Source of the DNA: Candidatus Gastranaerophilales bacterium | Lineage (GTDB): Bacteria > Cyanobacteriota > Vampirovibrionia > Gastranaerophilales > Gastranaerophilaceae | Reading direction: 5' to 3' | Assembly (NCBI GenBank): GCA_944326545.1 | Contig: CALVEH010000002.1 | Location: forward strand, 62,001 to 126,000 | Length of the DNA: 64,000 bases | Shown: piece after piece, positions 35,160 through 43,619 of the stretch | Position numbering within the stretch: the stretch's first letter is position 1 | How the letters are laid out: each line of letters begins with the position of its first letter | Position numbers and translations under genes: made by a program | The notes under the pieces: model-generated | Told to the model about the DNA's origin: nothing | Seen by the model: the letters and a program-made list of their open reading frames with translations, nothing else | Database searches by the model: none

Positions 35160-36419
35160 TTATAAATTAGGTAAATCACCCATAACAACAGCAGTTTCAT
35201 TAGCATCTAAATGAAAAGCCGTATGTAAAGCCTTAATAGCTGCATTGGACTGTTCTTTTTGAACCAAACAGCTGATTTTAATTTCACTAGTAGAAATCAT
35301 TTTAATGTTAATACCGTTTTCAGCCAATGCTTTGAACATTGATGCAGCAATACCAGGTCTGTCTACCATGCCTGCACCAACAATTGATACTTTGGCAATA
35401 TCTTCATCAACAAGAACTCCGGAAGCATTAATTTCTTTAATAATTTCTTTTACAATTTCCATAGTTTTTTCGTAATCAGACTCACTTACAGTAAATGCAA
35501 TATCATTTGTATCATCGCTTCTACCATAAGATTGAATAATCATATCAACGCTTATATCAGATTTTGAAAGCATTTCAAAGATTTTAGCCGCATTACCCGG
35601 CACATCAGGGACTTCAGTAATAACGACTCTAATTTGAGACAAATCAGAAGCTACACCTGCAACGGGTTTGTTAATTTCCATTTCGTCGACTCCTATAATA
35701 TAAGTTCCTAAATCATCTAGTTTAAATGTACTTCTGACTCTCATCGGTACATGATATTGTTTTGCCGTTTCGACAGAACGAGGATGCAACACATTAGCAC
35801 CAACGTGTGCTAGCTCAAGCATTTCTTCGTAAGAAATTTCCTTTAATTTAGTAGCGTTAGGCACAATTCTAGGATCTGTAGTATAAACGCCCTCTACATC
35901 AGTATAGATATCACATCTGTCAGCATTCATAGCACCTGCAATAGCAACTGCTGATGTGTCTGAACCACCACGACCAAGAGTTGTAATTTCCCCATCAGGA
36001 GTAACTCCTTGGAAACCGGCAACAACAATAATTTCGCCTTTATCTAAATGTTCTTTTAATTTATTTGTTTTAATATCAACAATTCTTGCTTTTGAATGTA
36101 CGCATTCTGTTATAATACCAACCTGCATAGCATTCATACTAACAGCTGCATAACCTTGAGCTTGTATGGCCATCGTCAAAAGAGCAATAGAAACTTGTTC
36201 TCCTGTGGCTAAAAGCATATCCATTTCTCTTGAATTAGGATGAGAAGATATCTCATTAGCCATTTTAACGAGATAATCAGTTGTATGTCCCATTGCTGAA
36301 ACTACAACTATAACATCGTTACCATTGTTTTTTTCTCTTATAACAGCTGATGCAACATTTTTAATTTTATCTGTATCAGCAACGGAAGTTCCGCCAAATT
36401 TTTGAACAATTATTCCCAC
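35160..36419 (-). CDS. lysC: Aspartokinase
   Basis: 419 residues: kinase domain with VQKFGGTSV at the start, VVSAMGHTTD, TLGRGGSDTSAVA and VEGVYTTDPR, followed by two ACT domains from about residue 260 that usually bind lysine and/or threonine for feedback control. It makes aspartyl phosphate, the entry to lysine, diaminopimelate, threonine and methionine. The start is GTG 36419, sharing one base with the TAG stop of the TPR gene, so the two are translationally coupled. Confidence 0.96.
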   Translation of the reverse strand: MGIIVQKFGGTSVADTDKIKNVASAVIREKNNGNDVIVVVSAMGHTTDYLVKMANEISSHPNSREMDMLLATGEQVSIALLTMAIQAQGYAAVSMNAMQVGIITECVHSKARIVDIKTNKLKEHLDKGEIIVVAGFQGVTPDGEITTLGRGGSDTSAVAIAGAMNADRCDIYTDVEGVYTTDPRIVPNATKLKEISYEEMLELAHVGANVLHPRSVETAKQYHVPMRVRSTFKLDDLGTYIIGVDEMEINKPVAGVASDLSQIRVVITEVPDVPGNAAKIFEMLSKSDISVDMIIQSYGRSDDTNDIAFTVSESDYEKTMEIVKEIIKEINASGVLVDEDIAKVSIVGAGMVDRPGIAASMFKALAENGINIKMISTSEIKISCLVQKEQSNAAIKALHTAFHLDANETAVVMGDLPNL

Positions 36420-38152
36420 TATTTATTAGCCTCTAGTTGATTTAGTTTATCTGACAATTTTTTTTGTACATCAAGTACCTTATCGTTATTATACAGCTCC
36501 AAAAATTTATTACAATATTGCAAAGCATAATTTACAACAGATTGTGAAGTAACACTATCATCTGCAATTGTTTTCAACACCAAATGAAGAACATCCCAAT
36601 ACTCATTTTTTGCGCGAATGTCTTGTGACAAGGAATCAAAAACAGACAAAGATTTTTCATAATCACCTTTTCTGCAATATACTTCTGCAATGCCCAAAGA
36701 AGCAGGATAATAATCAGAGCTTAATTTTAAAGAATGTTCAAACTTTTCCAATGCATCATCATACATTTTGAGCTTTAAATAAACAACTCCAACAGCAAAA
36801 TTTACATACGCAGAATCCTTATCTAACAAATAAGCAGATCTAGCCTTACGCTGTGCATCAGCAGAATCTCCCATATCTGCAAGCAAATGAGCGTAATTTA
36901 TGTAAGCTTGAACGCAATCAGGACAATACTCTATACATTTTTTAAAATTTCTTACAGCGTCATCGAGCAAGCCTAATTTATAGCAGCAATTGGCCATATT
37001 ATAATATATACGAGTATTCTTTTTATCAATACGCAAAGATTTTTTATAATATTCTAAGGCAGTTTGATAATCCCCTTTATCAAAGGTTAATGCCCCAAGA
37101 TTAAAAAGAGCCTGAGAATGTTCAGGATTAACATCTAATACTTTCTTAAAAAATTCTTCCGCCTGTGTAAATTCTTTGCCTAACAAAAAATTCACGCCAA
37201 GATTAAACAAAATCACCTGATTTGAGGGTTCTAGCATTAAAGCCTGATAGAGTTTTTCCCTTGCCTGATCTATATGGTGATAATGTTGAAAAGCTAAACC
37301 CCAATTTATAAAAAATTGAGTATTAGGCTTAGCCAATCTATTGGCATCTTCAAAAGCTTGTAAACACTTATCTTCCTCACCAGTGTGCAAATAGCAATCT
37401 GCTAATACAATATAAGCATCCGTCTGAGTATTATCAACATCCAATGCTTTCAAAGCATATGACAATGAATTTTTATAATCGCCTAACTTCAAATAACACA
37501 ACGCAATATAATACAAAGAATCATACTTGTCCTGTGAGTATATTAAAGAATGACTAAATTTACTGATTGCCTCTGCAAACTCACCGTCTTCATACAAAAT
37601 CAATCCCCATAAAAAAGAAGTAATCGGATTTATCGGATTTAAAGAAACTGATTTTTTAAATTTTTCTCTGGCTTCAAGCTTTTTACCAGCTCTGGCTAAA
37701 GAAATCCCCCAATTAAGATAAATATCAGGATCTCTAGAATCATATTTTTGCGCTAACTGATAAATATCAATAGCACCTTTTAAATCGCCTATTTCAGAAA
37801 GGGCAGATCCCCATAAAGCATATGCCTTTGCATTGTATTTATCGACTTTTACTGCTTGACGAAAGTTTTTTATAGCTTCTTCAAAATTTTTCTGTCTTAA
37901 AAAAGTTATACCAAGATTTATGTAAACACCAGGATTTTGACTAGCCATCAAAGAAGCTGTTCTCAGCTTATCAATAGCCTCGTCAACATTACCATTTTGA
38001 GCAAGTTCTATCCCCCAATTCATATAAGCAGTAGAAGGAATTTGAGCTGTCTGAGATATATCTTTGTATTTTTTTACAAAAATATCCAACTTATCTATAT
38101 TTTTCTTCAACTCTTTACCAAAATGTAAAAATATATTTTTAAAACTATCCAT
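36419..38152 (-). CDS. TPR repeat protein (about 14 repeats)
   Basis: 577 residues made almost wholly of tetratricopeptide repeats from residue 40 onward (for example NPGVYINLGITFLRQKNFEE, HSQALFNLGALTFDKGDYQT, NTRIYYNMANCCYKLGLLDD). No signal peptide or catalytic domain. TPR arrays are protein-binding scaffolds. It overlaps the HAD gene by 8 bases and lysC by one, inside the fliO-like to lysC operon, which may link it to glycan modification, but the partner is unknown. Confidence 0.88.
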   Translation of the reverse strand: MDSFKNIFLHFGKELKKNIDKLDIFVKKYKDISQTAQIPSTAYMNWGIELAQNGNVDEAIDKLRTASLMASQNPGVYINLGITFLRQKNFEEAIKNFRQAVKVDKYNAKAYALWGSALSEIGDLKGAIDIYQLAQKYDSRDPDIYLNWGISLARAGKKLEAREKFKKSVSLNPINPITSFLWGLILYEDGEFAEAISKFSHSLIYSQDKYDSLYYIALCYLKLGDYKNSLSYALKALDVDNTQTDAYIVLADCYLHTGEEDKCLQAFEDANRLAKPNTQFFINWGLAFQHYHHIDQAREKLYQALMLEPSNQVILFNLGVNFLLGKEFTQAEEFFKKVLDVNPEHSQALFNLGALTFDKGDYQTALEYYKKSLRIDKKNTRIYYNMANCCYKLGLLDDAVRNFKKCIEYCPDCVQAYINYAHLLADMGDSADAQRKARSAYLLDKDSAYVNFAVGVVYLKLKMYDDALEKFEHSLKLSSDYYPASLGIAEVYCRKGDYEKSLSVFDSLSQDIRAKNEYWDVLHLVLKTIADDSVTSQSVVNYALQYCNKFLELYNNDKVLDVQKKLSDKLNQLEANK

Positions 38153-38648
38153 GATTTTTTAATTCAACAATATTATCAACAACTTCTCGAAATGCACCAT
38201 CACCTGCATTTGCTTTTGTAAATTGAATATGTTTAACCTCTTGTTTTACTCTATAATTAGCTTGATTAACCGTTACTGCATATTTAACACTGTTAAGACA
38301 GTCTATATCATTAATATCATCACCAATATAAACAATCTCATCATCATTAAAGCCATATTTGTTTTTGATTTCTTCAAGTACAGGTAATTTTTGTCTTATG
38401 CCCTGATGGATATCTGTTAACCCAAATTTTTCGGCAATATAATCAATTTCCTTGCTTTTTTCCCCAGAAATTATACCAACAATAATCCCATTTTTGGTTG
38501 CAACAGAAACCCCCATCAAATCTTTAAAGCTAAGCTTTTTAACTTTATTATCAAAATCAAAAAAATAAACCGAATTATCTGTAAAAATGCCGTCAAAATC
38601 CGACACTATCATCTTTATATTTTGCGACAAATCTAAAGTTTTATACAT
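38145..38648 (-). CDS. KdsC-type HAD phosphatase
   Basis: 167 residues, a cap-less HAD phosphatase: VSDFDGIFTD (nucleophile Asp), IISGEKS, and YIGDDINDIDCL. KdsC-type enzymes dephosphorylate KDO 8-phosphate or a nonulosonic-acid 9-phosphate. Since the neuB-like gene is one base upstream, a nonulosonate phosphate is the likelier substrate. It overlaps the next gene by 8 bases. Confidence 0.88.
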   Translation of the reverse strand: MYKTLDLSQNIKMIVSDFDGIFTDNSVYFFDFDNKVKKLSFKDLMGVSVATKNGIIVGIISGEKSKEIDYIAEKFGLTDIHQGIRQKLPVLEEIKNKYGFNDDEIVYIGDDINDIDCLNSVKYAVTVNQANYRVKQEVKHIQFTKANAGDGAFREVVDNIVELKNHG

Positions 38649-38649
38649 T

Positions 38650-39531
38650 TTAAACTACGACCTTACCTGTTTTTCTTAACTTGTTTTTTACTGGTATCTC
38701 AGAGTCATATACAACCTTCTTACCATCACCAAGAACAATCTTAACTTCTCTTATATCTCTGACCATACGCCTTAACCCTTCAGGTTCCAGACTTGCAGCC
38801 TGATCAGAGCCCCATAAAGTTCTATCAGTTGTTATATGTCTTTCTACAGCACTTGCTCCAAGCTGAACAGATAGAATTGAAGGCAAAAGACCTCTTTCAT
38901 GTCCACTATAGCCAATAGGACAAGAAAACTCGCGTCTTAACTCTTCGATTACTCTCAGGTTAATTTCATGATGGGCAGTTGGATAAGTAGACGTACAATG
39001 GAATAAAACAATATTATCCTCTCCTAACAAATCGACAGCATGTCTAATTTCTTCCATAGTACTCATGCCCGTAGACAAGAGTACTGGTTTTCCAATAGAT
39101 TTTAACTTGAGTAAAAAGTTATCATCGGTAAGCATTGCAGATGCTACCTTATGACAAGGAACATCAAATTGTTCTATAAAATCAACAGAATCTAAATCCC
39201 AACAAGATGCAAACCACATTATATTTTTAGATTTACAATATCTATCAATTTCACAATACTCATCATACCCTAATTCCAAACCAAGCTTTAAATCTCTGTT
39301 TGTACTACCATAATAGTTTGGTCTGTAAACATCTAATTCTTCAGGTGTATACACCTTAGTAACCGTTCTTTTTTGAAATTTAACAGCATCGCATCCTGCT
39401 TCAACTGCTTCATCAATCATTTTTTTTGCTAAATCAACAGAACCATTATGGTTTATCCCTATCTCCGCAATAATAAAGCAAGGAAACTCATCCCCAACCG
39501 TCTTATTACCTATAACAACATTATTTCTCAC
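38650..39531 (-). CDS. NeuB-family nonulosonic acid (sialic-acid-like) synthase, short form
   Basis: 293 residues from a GTG with GGAGTG upstream. The TIM barrel has AEIGINHNGSVDLAKKMI, AGCDAVKFQKRT, LSTGMSTMEEI, LFHCTSTYPT, IGYSGHERG and GASAVERHITTDR. It condenses phosphoenolpyruvate with an N-acetylhexosamine (or its phosphate). The C-terminal SAF (antifreeze-like) domain of about 60 residues found in most NeuB proteins is absent. No CMP-sugar synthetase is in the window. Confidence 0.9.
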   Translation of the reverse strand: MRNNVVIGNKTVGDEFPCFIIAEIGINHNGSVDLAKKMIDEAVEAGCDAVKFQKRTVTKVYTPEELDVYRPNYYGSTNRDLKLGLELGYDEYCEIDRYCKSKNIMWFASCWDLDSVDFIEQFDVPCHKVASAMLTDDNFLLKLKSIGKPVLLSTGMSTMEEIRHAVDLLGEDNIVLFHCTSTYPTAHHEINLRVIEELRREFSCPIGYSGHERGLLPSILSVQLGASAVERHITTDRTLWGSDQAASLEPEGLRRMVRDIREVKIVLGDGKKVVYDSEIPVKNKLRKTGKVVV

Positions 39532-39545
39532 TTACCACTCCATAA

Positions 39546-40052
39546 TTAGTTTTTATATTTTTTGTATAATTCATCAATATCAAAAGATTTTTGAATTGGT
39601 GAATTATCATCTTCATCATTATCTTCACTATTAATTACTGTATCAACAGAAACTTCATCTTTGTCTGTTTTTGCGTCAAATTCTTTCAACAAAGTGATAT
39701 GGCTTGGTGTAGAACCAACAAGAAGAATCTTACCATTCATTTCAATTGAATACAGATGTCTTTGCTGACCTAATGGCATTGATTGCAAAACAGCAAAACG
39801 CTTGCAATCAGTATTGTCAGAAGTTATTTTTTTTAATTTATCTTTGTTTATTACATTCAATTTTGCATAAACCCAACCTGTAAAATAAATCAATGCAATA
39901 ACAAAAACCATTGATAAAACCAAATTTAAGAGACTTGGCATACCTATCGGATCTTGGGCCATTGTTTGTTTCATAACAGATGGTAACTCAACAGCAAATG
40001 ACAAATTAGCCGTACCTAATAAAACGAATAAAGACAAAAATATTTTTTTCAT
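39546..40052 (-). CDS. FliO-like envelope protein
   Basis: 168 residues from ATG 40052, with GGAAGA upstream (a TTG at 40064 is rejected). Residues 1-21 form a signal peptide ending SFA, a membrane helix lies at about 42-63 (LLNLVLSMVFVIALIYFTGW), and the following RFAVLQSMPLGQQRHLYSIE with KILLVGSTPSHITLLKEF matches the FliO/MopB soluble domain. FliO helps assemble the flagellar export gate. The tail is acidic. No other flagellar gene is here, so it might serve another secretion role. It lies 14 bases before the neuB-like gene. Confidence 0.72.
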   Translation of the reverse strand: MKKIFLSLFVLLGTANLSFAVELPSVMKQTMAQDPIGMPSLLNLVLSMVFVIALIYFTGWVYAKLNVINKDKLKKITSDNTDCKRFAVLQSMPLGQQRHLYSIEMNGKILLVGSTPSHITLLKEFDAKTDKDEVSVDTVINSEDNDEDDNSPIQKSFDIDELYKKYKN

Positions 40053-40189
40053 AAATTCTTCCAATCAAACCTCGACCATAAACTTCTGTAATATATTAGC
40101 ACAAGTATATCTTTTCATAAATATACGCTAAAAAAATGAATTACAAAAATTTAATTAAATAAAAACAAAAACTAACCGATAAAGTTAGA

Positions 40190-40396
40190 ATGACAAACAC
40201 AATAATAGAATATCCGGCACTAATATACAAAGCTAAAAACAACACATACATAGCAAACTGTATAACCAAAAAGATTGTCAGTTATGGCAATAGCGAACAG
40301 ACTGCGCTAAAAAACTTAGAAAATATTTTAAGCGCAGAAAACAATGAATTTCTGGTAAAAGTTAAGCCTATGTACGGAATTCAACTTATTAGCTAA
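40190..40396 (+). CDS. Orphan HicB-like protein
   Basis: 68 residues. EYPALIYKAKNNTYIANCIT and the following YGNSEQTALKNLENIL match the small HicB-like fold of antitoxins, which partly resembles RNase H. No DNA-binding C-terminus is present and no HicA toxin gene lies beside it. A short convergent gene follows on the other strand. Role unknown; it could be a degenerate antitoxin or a domesticated regulator. Confidence 0.65.
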   Translation: MTNTIIEYPALIYKAKNNTYIANCITKKIVSYGNSEQTALKNLENILSAENNEFLVKVKPMYGIQLIS

Positions 40397-40400
40397 ACTT

Positions 40401-40562
40401 CTATGCAGCCAAAAACAATTCATCAAAATCTTTAATATTGATTTTTGGCAATGTCATTTTAATTTTTGGAAGTTTTCCTATTGAAACAGAACAATACGAA
40501 AAGTTATCATAGTTCTTTTCACAATAAGAATAAAATACGTCTTTTTTCTCTTCAGTCATCAT
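40401..40562 (-). CDS. Small hypothetical protein (53 aa)
   Basis: An ATG at 40562 preceded by AAAGGGAT opens a 53-residue frame beginning MMTEEKKDVFYSYCEKNYD and ending FDELFLAA. It has two cysteines and no recognised domain. It converges on the HicB-like gene with four bases between stops. Its upstream region has a site nearly identical to the operator-like repeat of the RHH gene. Confidence 0.55.
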   Translation of the reverse strand: MMTEEKKDVFYSYCEKNYDNFSYCSVSIGKLPKIKMTLPKINIKDFDELFLAA

Positions 40563-40576
40563 AATTTATCCCTTTT

Positions 40577-40612
40577 TCTCTCTAGTTTTGCTTTTAGTTT
40601 TATCCCTCGTAC
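40577..40612 (-). promoter_or_regulatory. Operator-like sites related to those of the RHH gene
   Basis: Plus-strand ATCCCTCGTAC (40602-40612) differs by one base from ATCTCTCGTAC (34031-34041) before the RHH gene, and TCTCTCTAG (40577-40585) is a second imperfect match. Both precede leftward small genes. Confidence 0.4.
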
Positions 40613-40688
40613 ATTAATAAAAAAAAAGCTACACAAAATATTGATAAATTATATACAAATTATTAACAAATATTAAGAGAAGATTTAC

Positions 40689-42050
40689 TTGACCAAAATA
40701 CAAAAGCTGACGGATAATGCATATATGCCGTCTGATAAAGAGATTAAAGACCTTATAAAAAACAACAACATAAAAACAATTTATTTGCAGTTTGTAGACA
40801 TAAACGGCAATGTTAAGGCTTTGCAAATGCAATCTCATCAGATTGATGAAATATTACAAAACAAAATTATGTTTGACGGCTCATCAATAAGCGGATACAG
40901 AGATAATGAAACGCTTGATTTGAGATTATTCCCCGACAAATCAACATTTTTAATATTTCCCTTTAAAATTTCAAAATTAAAAAACGCTGCAAGATTAATT
41001 TGCGACATTCACAATGCTGACGGCACTCCATTCTGTGGATGTCCTCGTTCTAATCTAAAACGTATTATAGAAAATACGCAAAAATATGGTTACAAAATGC
41101 AGATTGGACCGGAGGTCGAATTTTTTCTATTTAAAACAAAAAATGGCGAAATAAACTTAAGCAGCGAAGAAAAAACAGGCTATTACGACGCAAACCAATC
41201 ACACCAATACAATGACGTATTAATGCAGATGATAATGACATTGAGTGAAATGGACTTTGAAATATCAGCACTACACCACGAGGGTGCACCATTTCAACAT
41301 GAAATAGACCTAGGTTATGATGAAATTTTAAAAACAGCAGACAAGCTAATCACATTTAAATTTGTTACAAAAACTATTGCAGATGCATTCGGTTTTACAG
41401 CCTCATTTATGCCAAAGCCAATATATGGACAAAACGGCTCAGGATTACACTTGAATATATCTATGACTGATAATAATGGAAAAAATGTCTTTTATGATAA
41501 AGACAAACCTTATAAACTTTCAGAAATAGCAATGTATTCCATTGGCTCACTGTTAAAAAACATAAAAGGTATTTCTGCTGTATTTAACCCGACAATAAAC
41601 AGTTATAAAAGATTGGTTAAAGATTACGAAGCTCCCATATACATAGTATGGTCGGCTGTAACGAGAAGCGCACTTGTTAGAATCCCGGCTAAAAAAGAAG
41701 AAGCAGCAAGATTTGAACTCAGATCACCTGATTTTAGTATGAATCCGTATATCGCTTTTGCTGTTTTAATGCAAACGTGCATGGACGGTTTAAGAAATAA
41801 AGTTACCCCACCAGCACCTGTAGAAAAAAACTTATTTTTACTTTCGAGTAACGAAATAAAACAAAGAAAAATCAAATCGTTACCAAGAAATCTTTTTACT
41901 GCACTTGAAGAATTTGAAAAGTGTTATCTGGCAAGAGTTGCCCTTGGTGACTACATTTTTGAAAATTTCTTATATTCAAAAAGGAAAGAATGGAACGATT
42001 ACAGAAAACAAGTAACACCTTGGGAACTAAAAAAATATTTAGACGTATAA
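40689..42050 (+). CDS. glnA: Glutamine synthetase, type I
   Basis: 453 residues from TTG 40689, which has AAGAGAAG six bases upstream; ATG 40725 has no site. The N-terminal domain has FVDINGNVKAL and MFDGSSISGYRDNE. The catalytic part has IGPEVEFFLF, HHEGAPFQHEIDLGY, GSGLHLNIS, NPTINSYKRL and RFELRSPDFSMNPY. It joins ammonium to glutamate. It lies before the glutamate-synthase-type gene, consistent with GS-GOGAT ammonium assimilation. The length fits the short GSI-alpha form; I did not find the adenylylation tyrosine loop. Confidence 0.93.
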   Translation: MTKIQKLTDNAYMPSDKEIKDLIKNNNIKTIYLQFVDINGNVKALQMQSHQIDEILQNKIMFDGSSISGYRDNETLDLRLFPDKSTFLIFPFKISKLKNAARLICDIHNADGTPFCGCPRSNLKRIIENTQKYGYKMQIGPEVEFFLFKTKNGEINLSSEEKTGYYDANQSHQYNDVLMQMIMTLSEMDFEISALHHEGAPFQHEIDLGYDEILKTADKLITFKFVTKTIADAFGFTASFMPKPIYGQNGSGLHLNISMTDNNGKNVFYDKDKPYKLSEIAMYSIGSLLKNIKGISAVFNPTINSYKRLVKDYEAPIYIVWSAVTRSALVRIPAKKEEAARFELRSPDFSMNPYIAFAVLMQTCMDGLRNKVTPPAPVEKNLFLLSSNEIKQRKIKSLPRNLFTALEEFEKCYLARVALGDYIFENFLYSKRKEWNDYRKQVTPWELKKYLDV

Positions 42051-42105
42051 ATCGATTTTATATTATAATCATTGTAGTAAGGGAGAATGAACGGAGAAAT
42101 TTAAT

Positions 42106-43491
42106 ATGGAAAAGGTGGAAAGACAACACCCTGTAGAACAGGACCCACAAATAAGAAGAACAAACTTTGATGCAGTAGAAAGCAATTTCACAGATGAACA
42201 AGCTTCTTTAGAAGCATCAAGATGCTTACATTGTAAAAACGCAAAATGCGTACAAGGTTGTCCTGTAAATATACAAATACCTGATTTTATCGCAGCTATT
42301 AAAGAAGGTAACATTGAAAAAGCAGGTGACATAATCAGAGAAACAAGTATGCTTCCATCAGTTTGCGGTCGTGTATGCCCGCAAGAACGCCAATGCGAAG
42401 GCAACTGCATACTTGGCATCAAAGGTAAACCTGTTGCAATCGGCGCATTAGAAAGATATGTCGGCGATAAAACCAATGCAAAAGTCGGAGAAATCAAAGA
42501 CTGCAACAAAAAAGTTGCTATTGTAGGTTCAGGTTGCGCAGGTATTACAGCAGCTGCTGACTTAAGAAAAGCTGGCTATGATGTAACTGTATTTGAAGCA
42601 TTACATGCTCTTGGCGGTGTATTAAGATACGGTATTCCTCCTTTCAGATTACCAAGAACCGTGCTTGATAGAGAAATCGAAGGATTGAAAAACATAGGCG
42701 TTAAATTTGAAAAGAACGTAATTGTCGGTAAATCTATAACTATCAACCAGTTAAAAGATGACGGATTTGATGCAATCTTCTTATGTTCAGGCGCAGGTTT
42801 ACCTAAAATGATGAATATACCTGGAGAAAACCTCAATGGTGTTTATTCAGCAAATGAATTTTTGACTCGTGTAAACCTAATGCATGCTAACGAAGAATCA
42901 ACACCAACACCACTTAAAGTTGGTGAAAAAGTTGCAATCATCGGTGGCGGTAACGTAGCAATGGATGCAGCAAGAACAGCAGTAAGAGTTGGCTACAAAG
43001 AAGTTTATATCGCATACAGAAGAACAGAAGCAGAATTGCCAGCTCGTCTTGAAGAAATCAGACACGCAAAAGAAGAAGGCGTCATCTTTAAATTCTTACA
43101 TGCGCCAGCTGAAATTATAGGCGAAGACGGCTATGTAAAAGCAATGAAATTTGATGTTATGGAACTTGGTGAACCTGATGCTTCTGGTAGAAGAAGACCT
43201 GTTCCTACAGGCGAATCAGTAACAATGGAACTTGATGCTGTTATTGTAGCTTTAGGTACTGGACCAAACCCAATTATCCAAACATCTGCTGAAAAAGAAG
43301 GTTTACAACTTGAAACTAACAACAAAGGCTACATTATTGTAAATGCAGAAACAGGTGAAACTTCTATCCCTGGAGTTTACGCTGGTGGTGACGTTGCACC
43401 AACAGGCGAATCTAACGCTATTAATGCCATGGGCGCCGGCAAACGTGCAGCAAAAGCAATGGATGAATATTTAAAATCAGTTTGCAAATAA
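42106..43491 (+). CDS. gltA: NADPH-dependent glutamate synthase-type FAD oxidoreductase (GltD/GltA family)
   Basis: 461 residues. The N-terminal domain has cysteine clusters for 4Fe-4S centres (CLHCKNAKCVQGCP and CGRVCPQERQCEGNC). FAD binding is at IVGSGCAGITAAADLRKAG, NADPH binding at IIGGGNVAMDAARTA, and GVYAGGDVAPTGES closes the fold. As the only such subunit here, and next to glnA, it may be the homotetrameric glutamate synthase small-subunit type, but the same architecture occurs in NfnB and sulfide dehydrogenase, so the symbol is provisional. GGAG precedes the start. Confidence 0.85.
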   Translation: MEKVERQHPVEQDPQIRRTNFDAVESNFTDEQASLEASRCLHCKNAKCVQGCPVNIQIPDFIAAIKEGNIEKAGDIIRETSMLPSVCGRVCPQERQCEGNCILGIKGKPVAIGALERYVGDKTNAKVGEIKDCNKKVAIVGSGCAGITAAADLRKAGYDVTVFEALHALGGVLRYGIPPFRLPRTVLDREIEGLKNIGVKFEKNVIVGKSITINQLKDDGFDAIFLCSGAGLPKMMNIPGENLNGVYSANEFLTRVNLMHANEESTPTPLKVGEKVAIIGGGNVAMDAARTAVRVGYKEVYIAYRRTEAELPARLEEIRHAKEEGVIFKFLHAPAEIIGEDGYVKAMKFDVMELGEPDASGRRRPVPTGESVTMELDAVIVALGTGPNPIIQTSAEKEGLQLETNNKGYIIVNAETGETSIPGVYAGGDVAPTGESNAINAMGAGKRAAKAMDEYLKSVCK

Positions 43492-43506
43492 ACAATAAAA
43501 AATAAT

Positions 43507-43545
43507 AAAAAAATCCCGTCAAATTTTTGGCGGGATTTTTTGTTA
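43507..43545 (+). terminator. Rho-independent terminator
   Basis: AAAAAAATCCCG (43507-43518) pairs with CGGGATTTTTT (43531-43541), with a further TC/GG extension, then T-rich sequence. Confidence 0.85.
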
Positions 43546-43619
43546 CAAAAGTAAAAAAACACGTATTAACTATCAAATCACAATATTTACAAGTTTTATC
43601 TGACTGAAAGGATTGTTCG

